From the NCBI GenBank assembly GCA_028868735.1, contig JAGWTW010000008.1:1-61008 (forward strand): a stretch of 61,008 nt of DNA, written 5' to 3'. The DNA comes from Hyphomicrobiales bacterium. Its GTDB lineage: Bacteria > Pseudomonadota > Alphaproteobacteria > Rhizobiales > Beijerinckiaceae. Every line of letters starts with the position of its first letter. Position 1 is the stretch's first letter. Of the stretch, positions 16,429-25,568 are shown piece after piece. Made by a program: the position numbers and the translations under genes. Below the pieces are notes generated by a model. It did not search any database. It was not told where the DNA came from and worked only from the letters and a program-made list of their open reading frames with translations.

Positions 16429-16845
16429 TCAGCCGCCGCTCGCGCCTTTCGTGCGTATGTTGAGCTGGCCGGCGAGGCCGGCGAGACGGTGCTTCTCGAT
16501 CGCCTGATATTCGGACGACGTCACCATCGCGCGAAAGTCGGCGAAGGACGGATATTCGGCGAGCGCGACCGCATCCCAGGACGGATCGCATTCGCCGACC
16601 ATCAGATTCGTCACTGCGCCCGAATAGACGATGCGGCCGCCCTGCTTCGCCAGAAGCTTCGCGACTTCCACGCCATAGCGCGCGTAAGCCGCAGCGCCCG
16701 ACAGATCGGCGTCCGATCCGTCCGCATATTCGGCCTTCGGTTTGAATTTCAGCAGATTGACCATCACGAACGGCCCGTCCTCGGCCGCCGTCATGAAATG
16801 TTTCAGCTGATCGGCGTTCGGAAATACCGAATTCACGACTTTCAT
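16429..16845 (-). CDS. DUF1330 family protein
   Basis: A 138-residue protein with the ferredoxin-like-fold DUF1330 pattern: FVMVNLLKFKP early, VALAEYPSFADFRAMVTS in the middle. Function unknown; relatives are often found near hydrolases and acyl-CoA genes. Start 16845 is chosen because of the strong GAAGGAGGCAAGC upstream. It is 11 bases downstream of the haloalkane-dehalogenase stop on the same strand, so the two are cotranscribed and should share the operator at 17770-17790. Confidence 0.78.
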   Translation of the reverse strand: MKVVNSVFPNADQLKHFMTAAEDGPFVMVNLLKFKPKAEYADGSDADLSGAAAYARYGVEVAKLLAKQGGRIVYSGAVTNLMVGECDPSWDAVALAEYPSFADFRAMVTSSEYQAIEKHRLAGLAGQLNIRTKGASGG

Positions 16846-16856
16846 GCTTGCCTCCT

Positions 16857-17753
16857 TCACGCCGTGCGCACGAAATTGTCGACAAGCGCGACGATCGTGT
16901 CGGGGCAATCTTCCTGAAGAAAGTGCCCGCCCTTCAGCGTGACGTGCCCGCGGCCTCTCGTCCCGGGCACGCGCGCCTGAAACACGGCGTCGCCGCCCTT
17001 CGTCACGGGATCTGCGTCGCTGAACGCCGTGAGGAACGGCTTGTCGAATTTCTCGAGAACCTGCCAGGCCGCCTTGTTCTCCGCGACGGAGGCATGTTCC
17101 GGCGTGACGGGCACCAGAGCGGGAAACTGGCGCGCGCCTGCCTTGTAGCTCTCGTCGGGGAAAGGCGCGTCATAGGCGGCCTTCTCCGCCGCATTCAGCT
17201 TGCGCGCGGTTCCCGCGCTGACGATCTCGCCCACAGCAAAAACCGGCACGCTCTGGCTGAACGTCAGCCATTGCTGGAAACCCGGCGTCAGCCCCTGTCC
17301 GGTCGGCAGACCGGTATTGGCGACGACGACGCGTGCGAAGCGTTCCGGAAACGCCGCAACGAGGCGGAGCCCGATCAGGCCGCCCCAATCCTGGCAAAAC
17401 AGGGTGACGTTCGTCAGTTCATTCGCCACGAACCAGTCGCTCATCCATTTCACGTGCCGCTCGTAAGTGTAGTCCGTCCGCTCGGACGGCTTGTCGGATC
17501 GTCCGAAACCGATGAGATCGGGCGCGATCGCACGATGGCCCTTCGCCACGAGTCCGCGAACGATGTTGCGATAGAGATAGGACCAGGACGGTTCGCCATG
17601 CATCAGGAGAACCGGCGCGGCATCGCGCGCGCCCTCGTCGATGCGATGGATACGCAGCGCATCTCCCGCCTCGCGCACCTCCGTGTAATGCGGCGCGAAG
17701 CCATAATCGGCGAGCCCCTCGAACCGCTGATCGGACGTCCTCAGAATGCGCAT
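16857..17753 (-). CDS. Haloalkane dehalogenase (alpha/beta-hydrolase, HLD-I-like)
   Basis: A 298-residue alpha/beta-hydrolase. Hallmarks of the haloalkane dehalogenase group are [11 protein letters not shown] (oxyanion region, residues 52-62), the nucleophile D122 in CQDWGG with the halide-binding Trp W123 next to it, the acid in FSDADP (D246/D248) and the base His H277 in GGHFLQED. The expected reaction is hydrolysis of C-halogen bonds to alcohol plus halide. Start 17753 is preferred because AAGGAGACGACC precedes it; the earlier ATG at 17789 lies inside a palindrome. The gene forms an operon with DUF1330 and is divergent from the sulfatase. Epoxide hydrolase or another esterase remains possible, though the Trp after the nucleophile favours dehalogenase. 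Confidence 0.88.
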   Translation of the reverse strand: MRILRTSDQRFEGLADYGFAPHYTEVREAGDALRIHRIDEGARDAAPVLLMHGEPSWSYLYRNIVRGLVAKGHRAIAPDLIGFGRSDKPSERTDYTYERHVKWMSDWFVANELTNVTLFCQDWGGLIGLRLVAAFPERFARVVVANTGLPTGQGLTPGFQQWLTFSQSVPVFAVGEIVSAGTARKLNAAEKAAYDAPFPDESYKAGARQFPALVPVTPEHASVAENKAAWQVLEKFDKPFLTAFSDADPVTKGGDAVFQARVPGTRGRGHVTLKGGHFLQEDCPDTIVALVDNFVRTA

Positions 17754-17769
17754 GGTCGTCTCCTTATCT

Positions 17770-17790
17770 AATGACATTCTACGTGTCATT
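17770..17790. promoter_or_regulatory. Operator-like inverted repeat between dehalogenase and sulfatase genes
   Basis: AATGACA and TGTCATT flank a 7-base spacer, giving a perfect 7+7+7 inverted repeat 17 bases upstream of the dehalogenase ATG. Further TGTCA half-sites occur around 17801-17806 and 17892-17898. TetR-type regulators bind such sites, and a TetR gene follows the sulfatase operon; pairing them is inference. Confidence 0.6.
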
Positions 17791-17947
17791 TTATTGCGTC
17801 TGTCAATTCTATGGGCGCTGAAGCCAGTTTCGATGATTTTTGCATCGCACCATAGCCTTTCGAACGGCCCGCGTTGACCGCCAAGACCTGTTATGACAGT
17901 TTTAATGCCAATAAATCGCCGGCGCCGCGCCGGCGCTGGAGGATGAC

Positions 17948-19600
17948 ATGTCGCGTCGGTGGATGAGTGTGATCGGCGTCGTCATCGTCGCTGGCCTCGC
18001 CGGCTGGGCCGCCTTCGAACGATACTGGTACTACATCCCCGGCGTCATCGGACGGCTGAAGGATCCCATCGGCCCGACGCAGCAGGTCGCCTGGCAGGCA
18101 GGGCCCGCAGAGGCCGCGACGGGCGAGCGTCCGCCGAACGTCGTCGTCATTCTGGCCGACGATCTCGGCTGGAACGACATCAGCTTCAACGGCGGCGGCG
18201 TGGCCAACGGCGCCGTGCCGACGCCGCACATCAATTCGATCGGCCACGCCGGCGTCAGCTTTTCCCAGGCCTATGCGGGCGATGCGACGTGCGCACCCTC
18301 GCGCGCCGCCATCATGACCGGCCGCTACGCCACGCGCTTCGGTTTCGAATTCACGCCGGCGCCCAAGCAGTTCTCGAAGCTGATCGCGACGTTCGGCGAA
18401 GGCAAGCTGCCGGCTTTCTATCATGCGGAACGCGCGGAGGATTTCCCGGCCAATCTCGGCGACCTCGCCGTTCCGACGTCCGAAGTCATGATCGGCGACA
18501 TCATGAAAAAGGCCGGCTATCACACGATCATGCTCGGCAAATGGCACCTCGGCGGCACGCCGGCCACGGCGCCGGAGGCGCGCGGCTTCGACGAGGCGCT
18601 CGCCTTCTACGACGGCGCTTCGATGTATCTCGACGAGGGCGATCCGCGCGCAGAAAACTCGAAACAGGATTTCGATCCGATCGACAAGTTTCTCTGGGCC
18701 AATCTGCCGTTCGCCGTGCGCTACAACGGCGGCAAGCGTTTCGAGCCGGACGTTTACATGACCGACTATCTCGGGCGCGAGGCCGTGCGCGCGATCGACG
18801 CCAACAAGAACCGCCCGTTCTTCATGTATCTGGCCTTCAACGCCGTGCATAATCCGCTGCAGGCGCTGAAGGCCGATTACGATGCGCTGTCGAACATTCC
18901 CGACCATCGCCTGCGGGTCTACGGCGCGATGGTGCGCTCGCTCGACCGCAACGTCGGTCTCGTTCTCGACGCATTGAAACGCAACGGCCTCGACGACAAT
19001 ACGCTCGTGATCTTCACCAGCGACAACGGCGGCGCCAATTACATCGGCTTGCCCGATATCAACAAGCCGTTCCGCGGCTGGAAGGCGACCTTCTTCGAAG
19101 GCGGCATTCACGTGCCGTTCTTCGTCAAATGGCCGGGGCGCGCGCCTGCCGACGCCAAATTCGACAAGCCGATCGGCCACGTCGACATATTCGCGACCGC
19201 GGCTGCGGCCGCCGCCGCCCACGCGCCGACGGACCGCACGCTCGACGGCGTCGATCTCATGCCGTTCGCGCGCGGCGAGGCCAATGGCGATCCGCACAAG
19301 ACGCTCTACTGGCGCGATGGCGAATATCGCGTGCTCCTCGAGGACGGCTGGAAACTGCAGTCCGCAGAACGTCCGAGGAAGAACTGGCTCTACAATCTGG
19401 CGATCGATCCGACCGAGCAGAACAACCTCGCGGAATCCATGCCGGACAAGGTGGCCGACCTGCAGAAGGAGCTGGCGCAGATCGACAAACAGCAGGTAAA
19501 GCCCCTGTGGCCGAGTTTGCTCGAGGGGCCGATCTTCATCGATACGCCGCTGGGAACGCCGCCGAAGAAAGACGGCGAATATATCTATTGGGCGAACTGA
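17948..19600 (+). CDS. Sulfatase with formylglycine active site (membrane-anchored)
   Basis: A 550-residue type I sulfatase. An uncleaved-looking N-terminal hydrophobic segment (about residues 6-21) suggests anchoring with the enzyme domain in the periplasm. Metal ligands D71-D72 lie in LADDLGWND. The modification motif [11 protein letters not shown] starts at C115 (CxPSR, the substrate of formylglycine-generating enzymes), and TSDNGG is a further metal-site segment. The C-terminal region carries the usual small domain and ends around DGEYIYWAN. It would cleave a sulfate ester. GGAGGATGAC precedes ATG at 17948. FGE follows after 2 bases. Aryl or alkyl specificity is not evident. Confidence 0.93.
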   Translation: MSRRWMSVIGVVIVAGLAGWAAFERYWYYIPGVIGRLKDPIGPTQQVAWQAGPAEAATGERPPNVVVILADDLGWNDISFNGGGVANGAVPTPHINSIGHAGVSFSQAYAGDATCAPSRAAIMTGRYATRFGFEFTPAPKQFSKLIATFGEGKLPAFYHAERAEDFPANLGDLAVPTSEVMIGDIMKKAGYHTIMLGKWHLGGTPATAPEARGFDEALAFYDGASMYLDEGDPRAENSKQDFDPIDKFLWANLPFAVRYNGGKRFEPDVYMTDYLGREAVRAIDANKNRPFFMYLAFNAVHNPLQALKADYDALSNIPDHRLRVYGAMVRSLDRNVGLVLDALKRNGLDDNTLVIFTSDNGGANYIGLPDINKPFRGWKATFFEGGIHVPFFVKWPGRAPADAKFDKPIGHVDIFATAAAAAAAHAPTDRTLDGVDLMPFARGEANGDPHKTLYWRDGEYRVLLEDGWKLQSAERPRKNWLYNLAIDPTEQNNLAESMPDKVADLQKELAQIDKQQVKPLWPSLLEGPIFIDTPLGTPPKKDGEYIYWAN

Positions 19601-19602
19601 CC

Positions 19603-20625
19603 ATGGCGGGCGCGCAGGCGCGAAATTCGCTGCTTGCGACCGCGCTCGCTCTTTGCATCGGCGGTTTCGGCGTCGTTACGCTGTGGCGCGTCTGGCGCGC
19701 TCAGCCGCCCTTGCCGGAAGCCTGTATCCCGACCGGCGACGCGCCTGGAGCGCCAGACGCCGGCATGGTCCGGATTCCCGCCGGCGCCTTCAGAATGGGG
19801 TCCGAGGATTTTCGGCCGGAAGAGGCGCCGACCGCCCAAATTTCCGTACCGGGCTTCTGGATCGACGCGCACGACATTACGAATGCGCAATTCGCGCGTT
19901 TCGTGCGCGAGACCGGCTATGTGACGCTCGCCGAGCGCGAAGGAAGGAACGCCGACGGTTCGCGCAGGCCCCCGGGCGCATGGGTGTTCGCCGAACCCGA
20001 CGAGGTCAAGAATCTCGAAGACATCTCGCAATGGTGGACGTTCGTCGATGGCGCGGACTGGCGCCATCCCGAGGGTCCGCGCAGCAATCTCGACGGACGG
20101 CAAAACCATCCCGTCGTGCAGGTCGCAATCGAGGACGCCGAAGCCTATGCGCGCTGGGCCGGCCACAGGTTGCCGACGGAAGCCGAATGGGAATTCGCCG
20201 CGCGCGGCGGCCGCGACGGCGCGCCTTATGTGTGGGGCGACGAACCCGATAGCGACGACGCGCCGAAGGCCAACCGCTGGCGCGGCGTTTTTCCGACGCT
20301 CGACCTGGGAAGCAAGGGATTCAAGCGCACCTCGCCGGTGGGCTGTTTTCCTGCGAACGGCTACGGCCTCTACGACATGGCGGGCAACGTCTGGCAATGG
20401 ACGAGTTCCGCCTGGAGCGAGGATCATCGCATCACGGACGCGAGCGCGCGCGCAGGCGAAGGCGCTGCTTCCTACGTGATCAAGGGCGGCTCGTTTCTCT
20501 GCGCGCCGAATTTCTGCGCGCGCTATCGCCCGGCCGCCCGCCAGCCCGGCGATACCGCCGGCGGCGCGGTTCACATCGGCTTTCGCACCGCCCTCTCCGC
20601 ATCGCCAACCGCCGAGCGTCGATGA
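19603..20625 (+). CDS. Formylglycine-generating enzyme (SUMF1/FGE family), membrane-anchored
   Basis: A 340-residue protein with an N-terminal hydrophobic anchor (about residues 9-27) followed by the SUMF1 domain: MVRIPAGAFRMGSEDF, GHRLPTEAEWEFAARGG, GNVWQWTSSAWS and GGSFLCAPNFCARYRPAAR. The pair C300/C305, five residues apart, corresponds to the copper-binding redox Cys pair of aerobic FGE. The enzyme converts the CxPSR cysteine of sulfatases to formylglycine. It starts 2 bases after the sulfatase gene, a clear operon pair. The anchor is notable because the target cysteine must be modified before folding, which hints that the two meet at the membrane. Sulfatase plus FGE makes a self-contained module. 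Confidence 0.93.
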   Translation: MAGAQARNSLLATALALCIGGFGVVTLWRVWRAQPPLPEACIPTGDAPGAPDAGMVRIPAGAFRMGSEDFRPEEAPTAQISVPGFWIDAHDITNAQFARFVRETGYVTLAEREGRNADGSRRPPGAWVFAEPDEVKNLEDISQWWTFVDGADWRHPEGPRSNLDGRQNHPVVQVAIEDAEAYARWAGHRLPTEAEWEFAARGGRDGAPYVWGDEPDSDDAPKANRWRGVFPTLDLGSKGFKRTSPVGCFPANGYGLYDMAGNVWQWTSSAWSEDHRITDASARAGEGAASYVIKGGSFLCAPNFCARYRPAARQPGDTAGGAVHIGFRTALSASPTAERR

Positions 20626-21230
20626 CCACGAAATCTTCTCGCGCGGAACTCGAGCCGCAAGCAGACGGACGACGCGCACGCAGCGACCGCAGCCGCGCGA
20701 AAATCGTCGCCGCCATGCTCGATCTCGTCGGCGCCGGCAATGTGTCGCCCAATGCGGCCGAGGTTGCTGCGGCCGCCGGCGTCGGTCTTCGCACCGTGTT
20801 TCGCCATTTCGACGATATGGACAGCCTTTATCGCGAGATTTCGGACGACATCGAGGCCCGCGTCCTGCCGATCGTGTTCCAGCCGGTGAAAGGTGCGACC
20901 TGGCGCGATCGGGCGCGCGATCTCGCAGAACGCCGCTGCCGCGTGTTCGAGACCATTCTTCCCTATCGCATCTCGGCCGAATGCAAGCGCTTCGACTCGC
21001 CATTCCTGATGCAGGACTACAAGCGCATGACCCGCCTCGAGCGCGTGTCGCTCGAGAGCGCCTTTCCGGCCAAAATTCTGAAGAACGCGACGCTGTTCAG
21101 CGCGCTCCAGGCGGCGCTCGGTTTCCAGATCTGGCGCGCCTTGCGCACCGAGCAGGAATTGGGCGTCGACGCCGCGCGCGCAACCGTCCTGCATCTGGTC
21201 GACGCGATCCTCGCAGGCGCGGAAGCCTGA
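20622..21230 (+). CDS. TetR family transcriptional regulator
   Basis: A 202-residue regulator. The N-terminal HTH is visible (RSRAKIVAAMLDLVG, then EVAAAAGVGLRTVFRHF, with the FRHFDDMDSLY recognition part), followed by a ligand-binding helical domain without recognisable motif. The ATG overlaps the stop codon of the FGE gene (ATGA), so it is translationally coupled to the sulfatase-FGE transcript. Control of the sulfatase and/or dehalogenase promoters through the inverted repeat at 17770-17790 is inferred. Its effector is unknown. Confidence 0.9.
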   Translation: MTTKSSRAELEPQADGRRARSDRSRAKIVAAMLDLVGAGNVSPNAAEVAAAAGVGLRTVFRHFDDMDSLYREISDDIEARVLPIVFQPVKGATWRDRARDLAERRCRVFETILPYRISAECKRFDSPFLMQDYKRMTRLERVSLESAFPAKILKNATLFSALQAALGFQIWRALRTEQELGVDAARATVLHLVDAILAGAEA

Positions 21231-21231
21231 T

Positions 21232-21378
21232 TCAATCGCCTTGATCGATCCGCGGCGGATCGGCGGCCGGCGCCGTTGCGTCGATCTCGTAGCGCGTGGT
21301 CAGTTCGAGCCACATGGCGTTGAGGATCGCGAAGGAACAGGCCAGTCCGAGTCCGAGCGCCCAAGAAAAATACCACAT
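21232..21378 (-). CDS. cydX: Cytochrome bd oxidase small subunit CydX
   Basis: A 48-residue single-pass membrane protein beginning MWYFSWALGLGLACSFAIL, closely matching the conserved start of CydX (MWYFAWILG in E. coli) with the conserved Glu shortly after the helix (LELTTRYE). It stabilises the haem site of cytochrome bd. It lies 7 bases after the cydB stop on the same strand. It is short enough to be missed by automated gene callers. Confidence 0.9.
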   Translation of the reverse strand: MWYFSWALGLGLACSFAILNAMWLELTTRYEIDATAPAADPPRIDQGD

Positions 21379-21385
21379 GCATTCC

Positions 21386-22525
21386 TCAATAGGCTTGCTT
21401 GTTGCTTTCGATATGCGCGGGTTCGACGCGGCCGCGCAACACGCGATAGACCCAGGCCGTATAGGCGAGCACGATCGGCAGGAAGATCGCCGTCGCGATC
21501 AGCATGACGAATAGCGTCGTCTCGCTGGATGAGGCGTCCCACACCGTCAGGCTCGCATCCGGCGCCGTCGAGGACGGCAGCAGGAACGGGAACGTTGCGA
21601 GGCCGGCCGTTGCGATAATGGCGGCGACGCTGATTGCGCTCGCAACGAAGGCCGCCCTGTCGGCCCGAAGGCGCAGCAGGAAGAAAACGGCGACCGGCCC
21701 GGCCAATCCGAGGGCGGGCGCCGCCATCGTCCACGGCCGCACGCTGTAACTCGCCATCCAGCCGCCAACGGAAGATGCGACTGTTTTCAGCGTAGGATCC
21801 GAAGGACCGTTGGCGGCGATGGCGCTCGTGATCGTATAGCCGTGAATCCAGCGCGCGATCGCAACGCCGCCGAGCGCAAACAGGACAAAGGTGACGAGCG
21901 CCAGAACGCCGCCCGCATAGCGGCTGCGGTCGGCGACCGGCCCCGACGTCTTGACCGCCGCATAGGCGGCGCCGTGCATCATCAGCATCGACAGGCTGAC
22001 GAGGCCGCATAGAAGCGCAAACGGATTGAGCAGCGCGAGAAGGCTGCCGCCGCCGATCGAACGCAATTCGTGATCGAGCGAGAACGGCGCGCCTTGCAGC
22101 AGGTTGCCGAAGGCGACGCCGAAGACGAGCGCGGGCACGACGCCGCCGACGCACAGCGCGATGTCCCAGGCGCGTCGCCAGCGACGATCTTCGAGCTTGC
22201 TGCGATATTTGAACGCCACCGGCCGCAGGATCAGCGCCATCAGCACAAGCAGCATGGCGAGATAGAAGCCCGAGAACGACGTCGCATAAAGCGGCGGCCA
22301 GGCGGCGAACGACGCGCCGCCGCCGAGAATGAACCAGACCTGATTGCCTTCCCATGTCGGGCCGATGGCGTTGATGAGCAGGCGTCGTTCGCCGTCGGCG
22401 CGCCCGAGAAACGGGATGAGCGCGGCTATGCCGAGATCGAACCCGTCCATGACGGCGAAGCCGATGAGCAGAACGCCGAGCAGCGCCCACCAGATGACGC
22501 GCAGCGTATCGTAGTCGAGCGTCAT
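21386..22525 (-). CDS. cydB: Cytochrome bd ubiquinol oxidase subunit II (CydB)
   Basis: A 379-residue membrane protein with about nine hydrophobic helices. It begins MTLDYDTLRVIWWALLGVLLIGFAVMDGFDLG in consecutive segments, the standard CydB start, and carries the GPTWEGNQVW loop (IGPTWEGNQVWFILGGG) typical of the subunit. It scaffolds the haem-bearing CydA in the inner membrane. It starts 1 base after the cydA stop, so translation is coupled. The oxidase provides high-affinity oxygen respiration. Confidence 0.95.
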   Translation of the reverse strand: MTLDYDTLRVIWWALLGVLLIGFAVMDGFDLGIAALIPFLGRADGERRLLINAIGPTWEGNQVWFILGGGASFAAWPPLYATSFSGFYLAMLLVLMALILRPVAFKYRSKLEDRRWRRAWDIALCVGGVVPALVFGVAFGNLLQGAPFSLDHELRSIGGGSLLALLNPFALLCGLVSLSMLMMHGAAYAAVKTSGPVADRSRYAGGVLALVTFVLFALGGVAIARWIHGYTITSAIAANGPSDPTLKTVASSVGGWMASYSVRPWTMAAPALGLAGPVAVFFLLRLRADRAAFVASAISVAAIIATAGLATFPFLLPSSTAPDASLTVWDASSSETTLFVMLIATAIFLPIVLAYTAWVYRVLRGRVEPAHIESNKQAY

Positions 22526-22526
22526 T

Positions 22527-24131
22527 TCAGCCTCCCGCCGCGCCGGTCGGCCGCGGCTGACGGTACATGCCGCCGCTTCCCGGTCGTCCCGCGCCGATGT
22601 CTGGCACGCTCCAGACCTCCTGCGGTCCGATCCGGACGTATTTGACCATCAGAAAGATGTCGATCGCCGCCAGCCCGGAATAGAGCAGCACGAAGGCTGC
22701 GATCGACGTCCAGACGTCGCCGGCGCTGATCGACGAAACGCCGAGAAAAGTCGGCAGAACGCCTTCGATGATCCAGGGCTGGCGTCCGTATTCCGCGACG
22801 ACCCAACCGAGTTCTGCGGCGATCCAGGGCAGCGGCAGCGCGAGCAACGCGATCCGGAGGAACCATCGCTGTCGCTCGATCGTGCGGTTGGAGGCGAAGA
22901 AAAACGCCGCCGCGAACAGCGCGATCTGGAAGAAGCCGATGCCGACCATCGCGCGAAAGGCGAAGAACATCACGGGCACGTCCGGCACCAACGACCAGGC
23001 CGCCGCCTGGATTTGCTGCTCGCTGGCCTTGCGCGGATCGTCCGTAAAGCGCCGCAGCAGCAGGCCGTAGCCGAGATCCTTCTGCGTGCGTGCGAAATCG
23101 GCTTGCGCGGCGGCGTCGTTGCGGTCGGCGCGCAGTTTCTGAAGATCGTCGTAGGCCGTGACGCCGCTGCGTATGCGTTGCTCGCTGGCGGCCACGAGTT
23201 CCTCGATTCCCGGGACCTGCTGCGAGATCGACCGCGTCGCGATCAGGCCGAGCAGCCAGGGCGCCTTCACCTCGTATCTGGTTTCCCTATTCTTGACGTC
23301 GGGAATGCCGAACACGGTGAAGGGCGCCGGCGCCGGCTCCGTTCGCCACATGGATTCCATCGCGGCGAGTTTCATCTTCTGGTCCTGCGTCGCCAGATAT
23401 CCGCTTTCGTCGCCGAGGACGACAACCGACAGCGCCGAGGCAAGGCCGAACGACGCGGCGACGGTGATCGAGCGCCGCGCGAGTTCGATATGGCGGCCGC
23501 GCAGAAGATAGAAGGCGCTGATCGCCATCACGAAAATCGCGCCCGTCACATAGCCGGCGCTCACCGTATGAACGACCTTGGCCTGCGCCACGGGGTTGAA
23601 CAGAACGGCCTTGAAGTCCGTCACCTCCATCCGCATGGTCTGGTAGTTGAAGGCGCTGCCGACCGGGTTCTGCATCCAGCCGTTGGCGATGAGGATCCAC
23701 AGCGCGGACAGGTTCGATCCGATCGCGACGCACCACGTGACTGCGAGGTGGCCGATGCGCGAGAGCTTGTCCCAGCCGAAGAAGAACAGCCCGATGAAGG
23801 TCGCCTCGAGAAAGAAGGCCATCAAGCCTTCGATGGCGAGCGGGGCGCCGAACACATCGCCGACATAGCGCGAATAATAAGCCCAGTTGGTGCCGAATTC
23901 GAATTCCATGGTGATGCCGGTGGCGACGCCCATGGCGAAATTGATGCCGAACAGTATGCCCCAGAACATCGTCATGTCCCGCCATATGCGACGGCCGGTC
24001 ATCACGTAGACGCTCTCCATGATCGCCAGCAGAAGCGACAGGCCCAGCGTCAGCGGCACGAACAGAAAATGATAGAGCGCGGTCATCGCGAATTGCGCGC
24101 GCGAAAGGTCGGCGACGTGAAAATCCGGCAT
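22527..24131 (-). CDS. cydA: Cytochrome bd ubiquinol oxidase subunit I (CydA)
   Basis: A 534-residue membrane subunit. SRAQFAMTALYHFLF carries haem ligand H21 (equivalent to E. coli H19); GRQPWIIEG is the invariant quinol-binding/signature loop. Length is close to E. coli CydA (522), with a Q-loop of moderate length. ATG at 24131 has GTGAGGT just upstream. First gene of cydA-cydB-cydX. No clear FNR/FixK palindrome (TTGAT-N4-ATCAA) was found upstream, only a TTGAT half-site around 24213-24217, so oxygen control is not shown by sequence. Confidence 0.95.
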   Translation of the reverse strand: MPDFHVADLSRAQFAMTALYHFLFVPLTLGLSLLLAIMESVYVMTGRRIWRDMTMFWGILFGINFAMGVATGITMEFEFGTNWAYYSRYVGDVFGAPLAIEGLMAFFLEATFIGLFFFGWDKLSRIGHLAVTWCVAIGSNLSALWILIANGWMQNPVGSAFNYQTMRMEVTDFKAVLFNPVAQAKVVHTVSAGYVTGAIFVMAISAFYLLRGRHIELARRSITVAASFGLASALSVVVLGDESGYLATQDQKMKLAAMESMWRTEPAPAPFTVFGIPDVKNRETRYEVKAPWLLGLIATRSISQQVPGIEELVAASEQRIRSGVTAYDDLQKLRADRNDAAAQADFARTQKDLGYGLLLRRFTDDPRKASEQQIQAAAWSLVPDVPVMFFAFRAMVGIGFFQIALFAAAFFFASNRTIERQRWFLRIALLALPLPWIAAELGWVVAEYGRQPWIIEGVLPTFLGVSSISAGDVWTSIAAFVLLYSGLAAIDIFLMVKYVRIGPQEVWSVPDIGAGRPGSGGMYRQPRPTGAAGG

Positions 24132-24371
24132 GCATACCTCACCGCAACCGCGGACTGCGTCAGGCGCGACGCCCGCGCCTCGCAGCCGTCGATCTAGACG
24201 ACGACGCCAACATATCAATGCGTAGCGGCCTGCGCACGATGTCGCAGCGGCGCGCCATGACGCCGCAAGCCATAACGCCACGCTCGAGCCGGAGCGGCGC
24301 GCGATCCGCGCCTTGCGGGCCGGCCGCAACGCCTTTAGCTTGGCTTGTCCTACACTTTCGTCGCGCAGGTC

Positions 24372-24845
24372 ATGACAGATACGCCCCCGCCCATCGCCCT
24401 CCCCTCCCTCGAGCCTGTCGCCGATGTCGCGGTCGATGTCGGCGCGCCGATTGTCGTCGGCGAAACGTCCGCCGGCCTTCGCCGGGTCGTGCCTATTCTC
24501 GGCGGCGTCGCCACCGGGCGAATCGCGGGCCGCATCCTGCCTGGCGGCGCCGACTTCCAGATACTCAAGCGCGACGACGTGACCGAACTCGAGGCGCGCT
24601 ACGTGATCGAAACCGCCGGCGGGCTCGTCTACGTCGTGAACAATGGCGTCCGCTCCGGACCGAAACACGTGATGGACGCGCTCGCACGCGGCGAAAAGGT
24701 CGATCCGGCGCTGGTCTATTTCAGGGCGATACCGCGTTTCGAAACCGCTGCGCCCGATCTTCTCTGGCTTACGCGAAAAATCTTCGTCTGTTCGGGCGTT
24801 CGCCTGCCGGACAAGGTGGTTCTTCGCTTCTACGAACTTCAATAG
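24372..24845 (+). CDS. DUF3237 family protein
   Basis: A 157-residue protein matching the DUF3237 layout: an opening strand region VDVGAPIVVGETSAGLRRVVPI, then GGVATGRIAGRILPGGADFQ, ARYVIETAGGLVYVVNNGVRSGP and a closing LRFYELQ. Function is unknown; members may be small beta-barrel, possibly lipocalin-like. ATG 24372 is reported; a TTG at 24345 in the same frame would add 9 residues, and neither has a strong ribosome site. Fourteen bases separate it from the nitroreductase gene. Confidence 0.8.
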   Translation: MTDTPPPIALPSLEPVADVAVDVGAPIVVGETSAGLRRVVPILGGVATGRIAGRILPGGADFQILKRDDVTELEARYVIETAGGLVYVVNNGVRSGPKHVMDALARGEKVDPALVYFRAIPRFETAAPDLLWLTRKIFVCSGVRLPDKVVLRFYELQ

Positions 24846-24859
24846 GACGACGAAACCGG

Positions 24860-25567
24860 ATGCCCAGGACCAAATTCACCGACGACCAGCGCGCCGCGAT
24901 CGAAAAGGCGATCACCGGCCGCAAATCCGTGCGCGCCTTTCTCGACAGGCCCGTTTCCAGGGAGATGGTCGCCCATATTCTCGAAGTCGCCTCGCGCGCC
25001 CCGAGCGGCACCAACATGCAGCCCTGGCGCGTGCATGTCGTCGCTGGCGAGGCCCGCGACAAGCTCTCGAGGGCGATCCACGACTCCTTCACCGGCGGCG
25101 GCCGCTCGCCATCCGGTTCCGAATACAAATATTATCCCGACCCCTTTTTCGAGCCGTTCCTGTCGCGCCGCCGCAAAGTCGGTTTCGACATGTACGGGTT
25201 GCTCGGCATCAAGAAAGGCGATACCGAGGCGATGGCCAAGCAGCTCGGCCAGAACTATCTCTTTTTCGGCGCGCCGGTCGGCCTGATGTTCACGATCGAC
25301 CGCAAGCTCGAGATCGGCTCCTGGCTCGACTACGGCTATTTCCTCGAAGCGATCTGCGTCGCAGCGCGCGCCAATGGGCTCGAAACCTGCTCGCAACAGG
25401 CCTTCGCCTACTTTCACTCGATCATCCGCGAACAGCTCGCGATGGACGACAGCGAAGTCGTCGTCTGCGGCATGGCCATGGGCTACGCCGATTGGGACGC
25501 GACGATCAACAAGCTCCAGACCGTGCGTGCGCCCGTCGACGAATTCGCGACGTTCCGGGGGTTTTAG
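24860..25567 (+). CDS. Nitroreductase family protein
   Basis: A 235-residue FMN-binding oxidoreductase. The N-terminal motif RKSVRAFLDRPVSREMV and SRAPSGTNMQPWRVHVV are the FMN-contact segments of the nitroreductase/NfsB family; MDDSEVVVCGMAMGYAD matches the C-terminal portion. It would reduce nitro groups, quinones or flavin-type acceptors with NAD(P)H. The physiological substrate is not identified. ATG 24860 follows CGACGAAACCGG with a weak ribosome site. The stop adjoins the convergent ogt gene, with 1 base between. Confidence 0.88.
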   Translation: MPRTKFTDDQRAAIEKAITGRKSVRAFLDRPVSREMVAHILEVASRAPSGTNMQPWRVHVVAGEARDKLSRAIHDSFTGGGRSPSGSEYKYYPDPFFEPFLSRRRKVGFDMYGLLGIKKGDTEAMAKQLGQNYLFFGAPVGLMFTIDRKLEIGSWLDYGYFLEAICVAARANGLETCSQQAFAYFHSIIREQLAMDDSEVVVCGMAMGYADWDATINKLQTVRAPVDEFATFRGF

Positions 25568-25568
25568 C

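Noticed and set aside
24200..24225. FNR/FixK box upstream of cydA
   Set aside because: Only a TTGAT half-site is present; the second half does not match ATCAA.
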